From Aquitalea magnusonii (GTDB taxonomy: Bacteria > Pseudomonadota > Gammaproteobacteria > Burkholderiales > Chromobacteriaceae), in NCBI RefSeq assembly GCF_003202035.1, contig NZ_QJKC01000006.1, positions 162,515 through 226,514 on the forward strand: DNA of 64,000 nucleotides, in the 5' to 3' direction. The notes under the pieces were generated by a model. It was not told the origin of the DNA. It worked only from the letters and a program-made list of their open reading frames with translations, and ran no database searches. The translations under genes and the position numbers were made by a program. The stretch's first letter is position 1; every line of letters starts with the position of its first letter. Positions 38,115 through 46,260 of the stretch are shown piece after piece.

Positions 38115-39134
38115 TCAGCGCCCTGCACCATCCGGCCCGGCGTCCGCTGCCAGGTTGTGCGCGGTGGAACCACGGGCAATCAGCCTTCCGGACAGCACCA
38201 CCTTGCGTGCGCTGCGCGCAGGGTCTTCCAGCCGCTCCAGCAGCATCTTCATGGCGGTGCGGCCAATGTCGTACACCGGCTGCTCGATTACCGTCAGGCC
38301 GGGGCCGGCCAGTTCGGTCCAGTTGTCATTGTCAAACCCGGCCAGTGCCAGCTGTGCCGGAATACTCACGCCCGCCGCCCGCGCCCCGCGCAACATGCCC
38401 AGCAGCACCAGGCCGTTACTGGCAATCAGTGCTTCCGGCTGCGCCGGTTCGCGCAGCCAGTCGCGCACGGCCTGCTCGGCCGCTTCCGGCGTGGGGGCAA
38501 TAAAGCGTGCCTCGGCCTGCAAGCCATGTCGCTGCATGGCGGCCACCACTCCGGCATGACGCTCGGCCCCGGTGGTACTGGTATTGCCAAACAGGCCGCC
38601 GATGCGGCGATAGCCCTGCGCCAGCAAATGCTCCACCAGCAGGCTGGCGGCTTCGGCATTGTCCAGCACCACGGCATCGGCATGACCGGGCGGTGCGGCA
38701 CGGTCGATCAGCACCACCGGAAAGCCCAGTTGCTGTGGGTCCAGCTTCTGCGCCGTGGCACGGGTGGGGGCGAAAATCACTCCGGTGACCCGCTCTTCCT
38801 GCATCAGCCGCAGATACATGGCTTCCTTTTGCGGGTTTTCGTCGGTATTGCACAGGATGACGCGCATGCCTACGGCGTAGGCCGCATCCTCCACGGCGCG
38901 GCTGACCGCGGTAAAGAAGGGGTTGCGGATGTCCGACACGATCAGCCCGATGGTGTGGCTGTGCTGCGAGCGCAAGCGCCGTGCCGACAGATTGGGCAGA
39001 TAGCCGGTGGCAGCCACGGCGGCTTCCACTTTCTTGCGGAGTTCATCGCTGACCGGGCCATCGCCCAGCGCACGTGACACCGTGGCGACCGAAACACCGG
39101 CAGCCCGGGCAACATCCTTGATGCGTACGGTCAT
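38115..39134 (-). CDS. LacI-family transcriptional regulator of the fructose PTS
   Basis: A 339-residue repressor. The LacI headpiece is intact (MTVRIKDVARAAGVSVATVS, then RALGDG and the hinge LSARRLRSQHSHTIG), followed by a periplasmic-binding-protein core. It is divergent from fruB, and the TGTAATCGATTTCA dyad overlapping the fruB promoter suits it. The role matches FruR/Cra-like local repressors relieved by fructose 1-phosphate. The start is ambiguous: 39134 gives the family N-terminus, an ATG at 39173 would add 13 residues. Confidence 0.9.
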   Translation of the reverse strand: MTVRIKDVARAAGVSVATVSRALGDGPVSDELRKKVEAAVAATGYLPNLSARRLRSQHSHTIGLIVSDIRNPFFTAVSRAVEDAAYAVGMRVILCNTDENPQKEAMYLRLMQEERVTGVIFAPTRATAQKLDPQQLGFPVVLIDRAAPPGHADAVVLDNAEAASLLVEHLLAQGYRRIGGLFGNTSTTGAERHAGVVAAMQRHGLQAEARFIAPTPEAAEQAVRDWLREPAQPEALIASNGLVLLGMLRGARAAGVSIPAQLALAGFDNDNWTELAGPGLTVIEQPVYDIGRTAMKMLLERLEDPARSARKVVLSGRLIARGSTAHNLAADAGPDGAGR

Positions 39135-39258
39135 TTTGCAATCGTTTTCAGTCAGATTGTCGTGATCCTGCATCAAGTCAAAATGCTTTGCAAGCCATTA
39201 ATTACAAGGATGATCAGCAAGCTGCATGTTGTTTGATCAAGATGATCCACGATCAATA

Positions 39259-39287
39259 TTGACAGGTGTTGTGTAATCGATTTCAAT
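39259..39287 (+). promoter_or_regulatory. fruB promoter with overlapping LacI-type operator
   Basis: TTGACA (39259-39264, consensus -35) and TTCAAT (39282-39287) are 17 bases apart. The dyad TGTAATCGATTTCA (39272-39285), with a central CG as in LacI-family operators, covers the spacer and the -10. Repressor binding there would block RNA polymerase. The divergent LacI-type gene supports this reading. Confidence 0.65.
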
Positions 39288-39374
39288 GCCATCAACGCAA
39301 CGCCAGACAATAGCCAGCACAGCCCCTTGTTGGGTGCAATGCAGCAAAATAACAGTACCAGGAGACCACTCCCG

Positions 39375-41879
39375 ATGTCGCACGAACTGATCCATCCGGA
39401 ACTGATTTGCCTTGCCACGGCCCCGGCCAACAAGGAAGAGGCCATCCGCCAGGCCGGCCAGCTGCTGGCCCGCGCTGGCTGCATCGACGCCGCCTATATC
39501 GACAGCCTGCTGGCCCGCGAAGCCGTGGCCAACACCTTTCTGGGCCATGGCGTGGCCATTCCGCACGGCATGGTGGAAGACCGCCACCTGATCAAGCGCA
39601 CTGGCATTGCCATCCTGCAGATTCCGCAGGGGCTGGAGTGGAATCCGGGACAAACCACCCACCTGCTGTTTGCCATTGCCGCCCAGTCGGACGAACACAT
39701 CCAGCTGCTGCGCCGCCTCACCCGCCTGCTGCAGGACGAAGCCCGCCTGCAGCAGCTGTTTGCCACCAGCAACCCGCAAGAGCTGATCGCCGCCCTGTCC
39801 GACAGCGCCGCCGCACCGGCTGCGCCGCAACAAGCCGCTGGCGATCTGGCAGAAAAATTTGAATGGGTGGTGGACTACCCCAACGGCCTGCATGCCCGTC
39901 CGGCCACTGCCTGGGTGGAAACCGCCCGCCAGTACGCGTCACAGGTACAAGTGCGTCATGGTCACCATGTGGCCGACGCCAAGAACATGATTTCCCTGCT
40001 GCAACTGGGCCTGCAACGCGGCGACCGGCTGGTGGTCTCCGCCGAAGGCAGCGATGCCACCGCCCTGCTGCAAGCCCTGCAAGGGGTGATGACCCGCCTG
40101 ACCGCGCAGGAACAGACCGACGCCGCGCTGGCCGCACAAAAAGCCCAGGCCCAGCGTAGCGAACACAACTGGCAGCCGCCGGGCCACCCGCTGGAAGTGG
40201 CTGGCATCAGCGCCAGCCCCGGCCTGGCCATCGGTCAGGTACATGTGCTGACCCACGGCCTGCCCGCCATTCCCGATCACCCGCTGTCCCTGGCCGAAGC
40301 CGGTGACAAACTGCATGCCGCGCTGGCCGATACCCGCGCCGAACTGGCCAAGCTGGCCGAAGACACCGCCCAGCGCCTGGGTAATGCCGAAGCCGCCATT
40401 TTCAAGGCGCAGGCCGAGCTGTTGAGCGATACCGACCTGATCACCCTGTCCTGCCAGCTGATGGTGGAAGGCCATGGCGTGGCCTGGTCCTGGCATCAGG
40501 CCGTGGAACGCCTGGCCGACCGGCTGGCCGCGCTGGGCAACCAGCTGCTGGCCGCCCGTGCGGCCGACCTGCGCGACGTGGGCCGCCGCGTGCTGGGCAA
40601 GATCGACCCCAGCCTGCAAGCCACCACCCTGGCCGAACTGCCGGACAACTGCATTCTGCTGGCCAGCGACCTGTCGCCGTCCGATACCGCCGGGCTGGAT
40701 ACCGCCAAAGTGGTCGGCCTGGCCACCGCCCAGGGCGGACCCACTTCGCATACCGCCATTCTGGCGCGCACCCTCGGCCTGCCGGCGCTGGTTGCCGGTG
40801 GCCCCGGCCTGCTCGGCGTGGCCAATGGCACCCCGGCCATTCTGGATGGCCAGAGCGGCCGGCTTTACCTGAGCCCGAGCGAACTTGACCTCAAGTCCGC
40901 CCGCGACTGGATGGCACAGCAAAACGCACGCAAGGCACGCGAGGAAGAACAACGCAGCCTGCCGGCCCAAACCCGCGATGGCCATAGCGTGGAAGTGGCG
41001 GCCAACGTCAACCGCCCGGACCAGGTGGCCGCCGCCATTGCCGCCGGTGCCGAAGGCGTGGGCCTGATGCGTACCGAATTCCTGTTCCTGGAACGGGACA
41101 CCAGCCCGGATGAAGAAGAACAGTTCGCCACCTACCAGGCCATGCTGCAGGCACTGGAAGGCCGGCCGCTGATCGTGCGTACGCTGGATATCGGCGGCGA
41201 CAAGCAGGTGCCCTACCTCAACCTGCCGCACGAGGAAAACCCCTTCCTCGGCATGCGTGGCGCCCGTCTGCTGCTGCGCCGCCGCGACCTGCTGGAACCG
41301 CAGCTGCGCGCGCTGTACCGCGCCGCGCGTGGCGGCCAACCGCTGTCCATCATGTTCCCGATGATTACCTCGCTAAAGGAAATCACCCGCCTGAAGGGCC
41401 TGTGTGAAGGCATCCGCCGCGAGCTGAACGCCCCGGTGGTGCCGATCGGCATCATGGTGGAAGTCCCCGCTGCCGCCACACTGGCCGACAAGCTGGCCGA
41501 ACATGTGGACTTCTTCTCCATCGGCACCAACGACCTCACCCAGTACGCGCTGGCCATCGACCGTCAGCACCCGGAACTGGCCGCCGAAGCCGACAGCCTG
41601 CACCCGGCGGTGCTGCGCCTGATCCAGCAGACCGTGCAGGGCGCCGCCCAGCATGGCCGCTGGGTGGGCGTGTGCGGTGGCATTGCCGGCGACCCCTTCG
41701 GTGCCGCCCTGCTCACCGGTCTGGGCGTGAACGAACTGTCGATGAGCCCGCGCGATGTGGCCAGTGTCAAGGCCCGCCTGCGTGGCAGCGACTTTGCCAA
41801 GCTGGCCGAACTGGCCCGCCAGGCAGTGGATTGCGATAGCGCCGAAGAAGTGCGCGCCTTGCAGAGCCTGCTGTCATGA
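39375..41879 (+). CDS. fruB: Fused PTS protein EIIA(Fru)-HPr-EI (multiphosphoryl transfer protein)
   Basis: A single 834-residue protein carrying three phosphocarrier modules. EIIA(Fru) spans about 1-145 with phospho-His64 (VAIPHG), HPr about 162-250 with His173 (GLHARPATAW), and enzyme I about 273-834 with His459 (GGPTSHTAILAR) and the C-terminal CGGIAGDPFG cysteine. The protein thus takes phosphate from PEP and passes it straight to FruA, needing no separate ptsI/ptsH. The start at 39375 has AGGAGA upstream. It overlaps fruK as ATGA, so stoichiometry is coupled. Confidence 0.97.
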   Translation: MSHELIHPELICLATAPANKEEAIRQAGQLLARAGCIDAAYIDSLLAREAVANTFLGHGVAIPHGMVEDRHLIKRTGIAILQIPQGLEWNPGQTTHLLFAIAAQSDEHIQLLRRLTRLLQDEARLQQLFATSNPQELIAALSDSAAAPAAPQQAAGDLAEKFEWVVDYPNGLHARPATAWVETARQYASQVQVRHGHHVADAKNMISLLQLGLQRGDRLVVSAEGSDATALLQALQGVMTRLTAQEQTDAALAAQKAQAQRSEHNWQPPGHPLEVAGISASPGLAIGQVHVLTHGLPAIPDHPLSLAEAGDKLHAALADTRAELAKLAEDTAQRLGNAEAAIFKAQAELLSDTDLITLSCQLMVEGHGVAWSWHQAVERLADRLAALGNQLLAARAADLRDVGRRVLGKIDPSLQATTLAELPDNCILLASDLSPSDTAGLDTAKVVGLATAQGGPTSHTAILARTLGLPALVAGGPGLLGVANGTPAILDGQSGRLYLSPSELDLKSARDWMAQQNARKAREEEQRSLPAQTRDGHSVEVAANVNRPDQVAAAIAAGAEGVGLMRTEFLFLERDTSPDEEEQFATYQAMLQALEGRPLIVRTLDIGGDKQVPYLNLPHEENPFLGMRGARLLLRRRDLLEPQLRALYRAARGGQPLSIMFPMITSLKEITRLKGLCEGIRRELNAPVVPIGIMVEVPAAATLADKLAEHVDFFSIGTNDLTQYALAIDRQHPELAAEADSLHPAVLRLIQQTVQGAAQHGRWVGVCGGIAGDPFGAALLTGLGVNELSMSPRDVASVKARLRGSDFAKLAELARQAVDCDSAEEVRALQSLLS

Positions 41880-42832
41880 ACAGTCCGCTGATCACCATCA
41901 CCCTGAACCCGGCCATCGACCAGACCGTCTGCGTACAGAATTTTCAGCCCGGCAGCGTCAATCTGGCGCTGTCCAGCAGCAGCAATGCCGGCGGCAAGGG
42001 CGTGAACGTAGCCAGTTGCCTGGCCGACTGGGGGCTGCCGGTGCTGGCCACCGGCCTGCTGGGCCGTAATAACAGCGAAGCGTTTGAAGCGCTGTTCAAG
42101 GACAAGGGCATTGCCGACCGCTTCATCCGTGTGCCGGGTGACACCCGCGTCAACATCAAGCTGTCCGACCTGGCCAATGCCAGCACCACCGACATCAACC
42201 TGCCGGGTTTGAGCGTGGGTGAGGCGCAATGGGAACGCCTGCTCACCCTGCTGGCGGCTGACGTCAATCCGGGCAGCCAGATCGTGCTGGCCGGCAGCCT
42301 GCCACAAGGACTGGAGCCGGAACGCCTGCCGGTGCTGATTGGCAAGCTGCGCCAATGGGGCGCGCATGTGCTGCTGGATAGCAGCGGTGCCGCGCTGGCC
42401 ACGGCACTGGCCGCGCCCCGCGCCAGCCTGCCGGACTGCATCAAGCCCAATCGCCACGAACTGGAACAATGGGCTGGCCGAGCGCTACCCACCCTGGACG
42501 ACGTGCTGGCCTGCGCCCGCCAGTTGCAACAGGCCGGCGTGGCCGAGGTGGTAGTGTCGCTGGGCGAACAAGGCGCGCTGTTTGTACTGGAGGACGGCCC
42601 GGCCCTGCTGGCCCGCCTGCCGGTACAGAACCCGCTGAGCACCGTCGGTGCCGGTGATGCACTGGTGGCCGGCCTCAGCGCCGCACGCCATCAGCGGCTG
42701 GCCGGTGAAGAGCGCGCCCGGCTGGCCGTGGCCTTTGCCACCGCCAAGCTGGCCCGCATCGGCCCCCACCTGCCGGAACGCGCAGAGGTGGAACAACTGG
42801 CACGGCAAGTGGAAATCCAGACCTTGCCATAA
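41876..42832 (+). CDS. fruK: 1-phosphofructokinase
   Basis: A 318-residue PfkB-family kinase making fructose 1,6-bisphosphate from the fructose 1-phosphate formed by FruA. The N-terminal TLNPAIDQTVCV, the SNAGGKGVNVASCLAD motif and the C-terminal STVGAGDALVAG anion-hole/Asp motif are diagnostic. The start overlaps the fruB stop by four bases. The gap to fruA is 98 bases with a GGAGA ribosome site for fruA. Confidence 0.96.
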   Translation: MNSPLITITLNPAIDQTVCVQNFQPGSVNLALSSSSNAGGKGVNVASCLADWGLPVLATGLLGRNNSEAFEALFKDKGIADRFIRVPGDTRVNIKLSDLANASTTDINLPGLSVGEAQWERLLTLLAADVNPGSQIVLAGSLPQGLEPERLPVLIGKLRQWGAHVLLDSSGAALATALAAPRASLPDCIKPNRHELEQWAGRALPTLDDVLACARQLQQAGVAEVVVSLGEQGALFVLEDGPALLARLPVQNPLSTVGAGDALVAGLSAARHQRLAGEERARLAVAFATAKLARIGPHLPERAEVEQLARQVEIQTLP

Positions 42833-42930
42833 ACCATCATGCTGCGGGCGGGCAACGCTCACCCACCCTCGCCACGCGGCAGATCATCAGCAAAGCAACA
42901 ACAACAGGCAGACATAACAGGAGAAAGACA

Positions 42931-44646
42931 ATGGCAAACCTGCTGGCAGTAATTGCCGCTCCGGATCGCAGCACCCAGGCCATGTTGGCCGGTGAGGCCC
43001 TGCGTCAGGCAGCAAGCAAGCTGAAACACAAGATCGATGTGGAAATCCATACCGCACAAGGCGTGCAACAGCCGCTGGGCGCCAGTGCCATTGCCGACGC
43101 TGACGCCGTGCTGCTGATTGGCGAAGCCGCGGCACAGGATGTGCGCTTTGCCAATAGCCACACCCTGCTCAGCTCGCTGGAAGCGGTGCTGGCTGATGCC
43201 GAAGGCCAGCTCAAGGCCAGCCTGAGCGCCCAGACTGCCAGCAGCGCGTTGCGCATTGTCGGCATCACATCCTGCCCCACCGGCATTGCCCACACCTTCA
43301 TGGCGGCCGAAGGGCTGAGCCAGGCGGCACAGAAACTGGGCCACAGCATCCGCGTGGAAACCCAGGGCTCGGTCGGCGCACAGGACACGCTGACGGCAGA
43401 TGAAATCCGTCTGGCCGATGTGGTGATCATCGCCGCCGACACCCAGGTGGACCTGTCGCGCTTTGTCGGCAAGCGTTTGTTCTCCAGCGGCACCAAACCG
43501 GCCATCAACGATGGTGAAAACCTGGTACGCCGTGCCATTGCCGAAGCCCAGCCGCATGGTGCCAGTCAGGCTGCCAGCAGCCAGGCCACCGCCGGCACCG
43601 CTTCCGCCAGCAGCGCCCAGAGCGAACAGCGCAGCGGCCCCTACAAGCACCTGATGACCGGTGTGTCCTTCATGCTGCCCTTTGTTACCGCTGGCGGCAT
43701 CATGATTGCGCTGGCCTTTGCGTTGGGCGGCATTTATGCCTTTGACGACGCGCACAAGGGCACGCTGGCCTGGGCCTTGTTCCAGATTGGTGCCAAGTCG
43801 GCCTTTGCGCTGATGGTGCCGATTCTGGCCGGTTATATTTCCTACTCCATTGCCAACCGTCCGGGCATCGCCCCCGGCATGGTGGGTGGCATGCTGGCCG
43901 CCAGCCTGGGTTCCGGCTTTCTGGGTGGCATTGCCGCCGGTTTCATCGCCGGTTACGGCACCGACTTCCTCAACAAGAAAATCCAGCTGGGTCGTAATCT
44001 GGATGGCCTGAAGCCGGTACTGATCCTGCCGGTGCTGGGTTCGCTGCTGGTGGGCCTGTTGATGATTTACGTCATCGGCACGCCGGTGGCCGCGGTACTG
44101 GCCATGCTGACCGATGCCCTCAAGAGCATGCAGGGCAGCAGCGCCTTGCTGCTGGGTGCCATCCTGGGCGCGATGATGGCCTTTGACATGGGCGGCCCGG
44201 TCAACAAGGCAGCCTATGCCTTTGCCACCGGCCTGATTGCCAGCCAGGTCTACACCCCGATGGCTGCCGTGATGGCTGCCGGCATGACCCCGCCGCTGGG
44301 CATCGCCCTGGCCACCAAGCTGTTTGCCGACCGCTTTACCAGCGACGAGCGCGAAGCGGGCAAGGCTGCTGCCGTACTGGGCATTTCCTTCATCAGTGAA
44401 GGGGCGATTCCGTTTGCCGCCCGCGACCCGCTGCGGGTGATTCCGTCGCTGATGGTGGGCTCGGCGGTGACCGGTGCCATCTCCATGGCCATGGGCGTGG
44501 AGCTGAAAGTGCCGCACGGTGGCGTGTTCGTACTGCCCATCCCCAATGCGGTGACCCATCTGGGTTCCTATCTGGTGGCGCTGGTGGTGGGTACGGTGCT
44601 CACCGCCGTGATGCTGCGCCTGCTGAAAAAACCACTGGCACAGTAA
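42931..44646 (+). CDS. fruA: PTS fructose transporter subunit EIIBC
   Basis: A 571-residue permease. A degenerate EIIB' domain (1-98, no phospho-cysteine) precedes the active EIIB with phospho-Cys115 (GITSCPTGIAHTFMAAEGL), a Gln/Ala/Ser linker (about 205-230), and an EIIC membrane domain with several hydrophobic segments. The EIIB'-B-C order is that of enterobacterial FruA. It imports fructose and releases fructose 1-phosphate for FruK. AGGAGA is present before the start. Confidence 0.97.
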   Translation: MANLLAVIAAPDRSTQAMLAGEALRQAASKLKHKIDVEIHTAQGVQQPLGASAIADADAVLLIGEAAAQDVRFANSHTLLSSLEAVLADAEGQLKASLSAQTASSALRIVGITSCPTGIAHTFMAAEGLSQAAQKLGHSIRVETQGSVGAQDTLTADEIRLADVVIIAADTQVDLSRFVGKRLFSSGTKPAINDGENLVRRAIAEAQPHGASQAASSQATAGTASASSAQSEQRSGPYKHLMTGVSFMLPFVTAGGIMIALAFALGGIYAFDDAHKGTLAWALFQIGAKSAFALMVPILAGYISYSIANRPGIAPGMVGGMLAASLGSGFLGGIAAGFIAGYGTDFLNKKIQLGRNLDGLKPVLILPVLGSLLVGLLMIYVIGTPVAAVLAMLTDALKSMQGSSALLLGAILGAMMAFDMGGPVNKAAYAFATGLIASQVYTPMAAVMAAGMTPPLGIALATKLFADRFTSDEREAGKAAAVLGISFISEGAIPFAARDPLRVIPSLMVGSAVTGAISMAMGVELKVPHGGVFVLPIPNAVTHLGSYLVALVVGTVLTAVMLRLLKKPLAQ

Positions 44647-44705
44647 ACCCCTTAGGCCGGCAAACCACAGCAGAGGGTAGCCGGCTTACAGATTTCTCTC
44701 TCTCG

Positions 44706-44735
44706 GCCAACTCCTGTGCGGGTTGGCATTTTTTT
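44706..44735 (+). terminator. Terminator after fruA
   Basis: GCCAACTC-CTGTGC-GGGTTGGC (one G-U pair) is followed by ATTTTTTT, 60 bases past the fruA stop. The same stem sequence recurs at 48759. Confidence 0.85.
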
Positions 44736-44885
44736 GTCCGTCACCTCGCAAATCTCAGGATAGAAAACGAAATTTCCAGACCAGGATGACCAGGGCCGCG
44801 CATGGCAGCGCTGCTATGGTAGAGCCCATCCCCGCCGCGGCTGGCAAGCTTGTGCCAAGCCCGGCTCACTCTGGAGAACCACCAC

Positions 44886-46259
44886 ATGTCAGCCCCTGCC
44901 CTGTCCGCCGCCGATGTCAAGCTGGGCCTGCGTGAAAAAGCAGGCTACGGACTGGGCGACATGGCGTCCAATCTGTCGTTTGGTGCCGTGTCGCTGTTCC
45001 TGCTGTTTTTCTACACCAATATCTTTGGCCTGAGCGCCGGCGAAGCCAGCCTGATCTTTCTGGTCGCCCGCATCATCGATGCCCTGTTCAACATCCTGCT
45101 CGGTTACGCCATCGACCGGACCCACAGCCGCCATGGCAAGCTGCGGCCCTATCTGCTGTATGGCGCACTGCCACTGGGGGTGCTGACCGTGCTGTGTTTC
45201 AGCACGCCGGACACCAGCTACAAATTCGCCTATGCCCTGGTCAGCTATACCGTGTACTGCCTGGCCTACACCACGGTGAACACGCCCTATTCGGCCATGA
45301 ACAATATGCTGACCCAGCACGCCATGTCGCGCGCCTCGCTGTCGGTCTATCGCATGGTGTTTGCCACCCTGGGCTATTTTGTGGTGTCGGTGTATGCCGA
45401 GCAGCTGATCCGCCGCTTTGCCGACCCGCGTACCGGCTACCAGCTCACCATCGCGCTGTTCGCCGGGCTGGCCACCCTGCTGTTCTACGCCTGCTTTGCC
45501 CTGACCAGGGAACGCATCCTTCAGGATCAGGATGCCGCCCCCGGCGTGCGCCAGATGGTGCAGGCCATCACCGGCAACCGGCCCTTGTTCCACCTGTCCA
45601 TGTTCACGGTATTCAGCTATATCGCCTACAGCGTGTGGATGGCCGCCGCCATTTACTACATCAACTATGTACTGCGCGATGCAGCCTATGCCGCCAGCTT
45701 TTTCGCCATCCAGACCGTGGCCAATCTGGTCGGCACCATCGCTTCGGAACCGCTGATTGCCCGTTTCGGCAAAAAGAGACTGACCCTGCTCACCCTGGGC
45801 GCCGGCACGTTGGCGCTGGCCTGTCAGTACTGGCTGGCGGGCGACAGCCGGCTGGCCATCATGGCCTGCGTCTGCGTGTACAGCGCCGCCATGGGCAGCA
45901 TCTTTGTCTGCATGTACGCCATGCTGGCCGACACGGTGGAATACGCCGAGTGGCAACACCATGTGCGTACCGAGGGGGCCATCTATGGCTATTTCAACTT
46001 CATCACCAAGGTGGCCATGGCCATTGCCGGCGGCCTGGCCGGGCTGATCCTGCAATATGCCGGCTACGATGCCGCGCATATCACGGCGCGGGCGCAAGAC
46101 TGGATCGCGCTGATGATGACGCTGATTCCCGCGGCCATGTTCGTGCTGGCGCTGCTGTTCATGCTGCGCTACCAGCTGGATGAAGACAGCTATCTGCGCA
46201 TGGTGGGCCAGATCGAAGCGCGCAAGCAGCCCGCTGCCGCTCAGCCACAGGAGTCCTGA
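44886..46259 (+). CDS. GPH-family glycoside:cation symporter
   Basis: A 457-residue transporter of the glycoside-pentoside-hexuronide family (MelB/XylP/YicJ-like) with twelve hydrophobic segments. The N-terminal KAGYGLGDMASNLSF and the cytoplasmic loop RTHSRHGKLRPYLLYG are typical of the family. It lies one base before a GH3 glycosidase with overlapping translation signals, so it should import the intact glycoside the enzyme cleaves. The start at 44886 follows GGAG. Whether H+ or Na+ is the coupling ion cannot be told. Confidence 0.9.
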   Translation: MSAPALSAADVKLGLREKAGYGLGDMASNLSFGAVSLFLLFFYTNIFGLSAGEASLIFLVARIIDALFNILLGYAIDRTHSRHGKLRPYLLYGALPLGVLTVLCFSTPDTSYKFAYALVSYTVYCLAYTTVNTPYSAMNNMLTQHAMSRASLSVYRMVFATLGYFVVSVYAEQLIRRFADPRTGYQLTIALFAGLATLLFYACFALTRERILQDQDAAPGVRQMVQAITGNRPLFHLSMFTVFSYIAYSVWMAAAIYYINYVLRDAAYAASFFAIQTVANLVGTIASEPLIARFGKKRLTLLTLGAGTLALACQYWLAGDSRLAIMACVCVYSAAMGSIFVCMYAMLADTVEYAEWQHHVRTEGAIYGYFNFITKVAMAIAGGLAGLILQYAGYDAAHITARAQDWIALMMTLIPAAMFVLALLFMLRYQLDEDSYLRMVGQIEARKQPAAAQPQES

Positions 46260-46260
46260 C

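Noticed and set aside
39231..39257. GATC-rich stretch TTGATCAAGATGATCC as an FNR box near fruB
   Set aside because: The half-sites do not match TTGAT-N4-ATCAA at the right spacing.
39939..44559. Long minus-strand ORFs opposite fruB and fruA
   Set aside because: Antisense shadows of GC-rich PTS genes with no recognisable domain.
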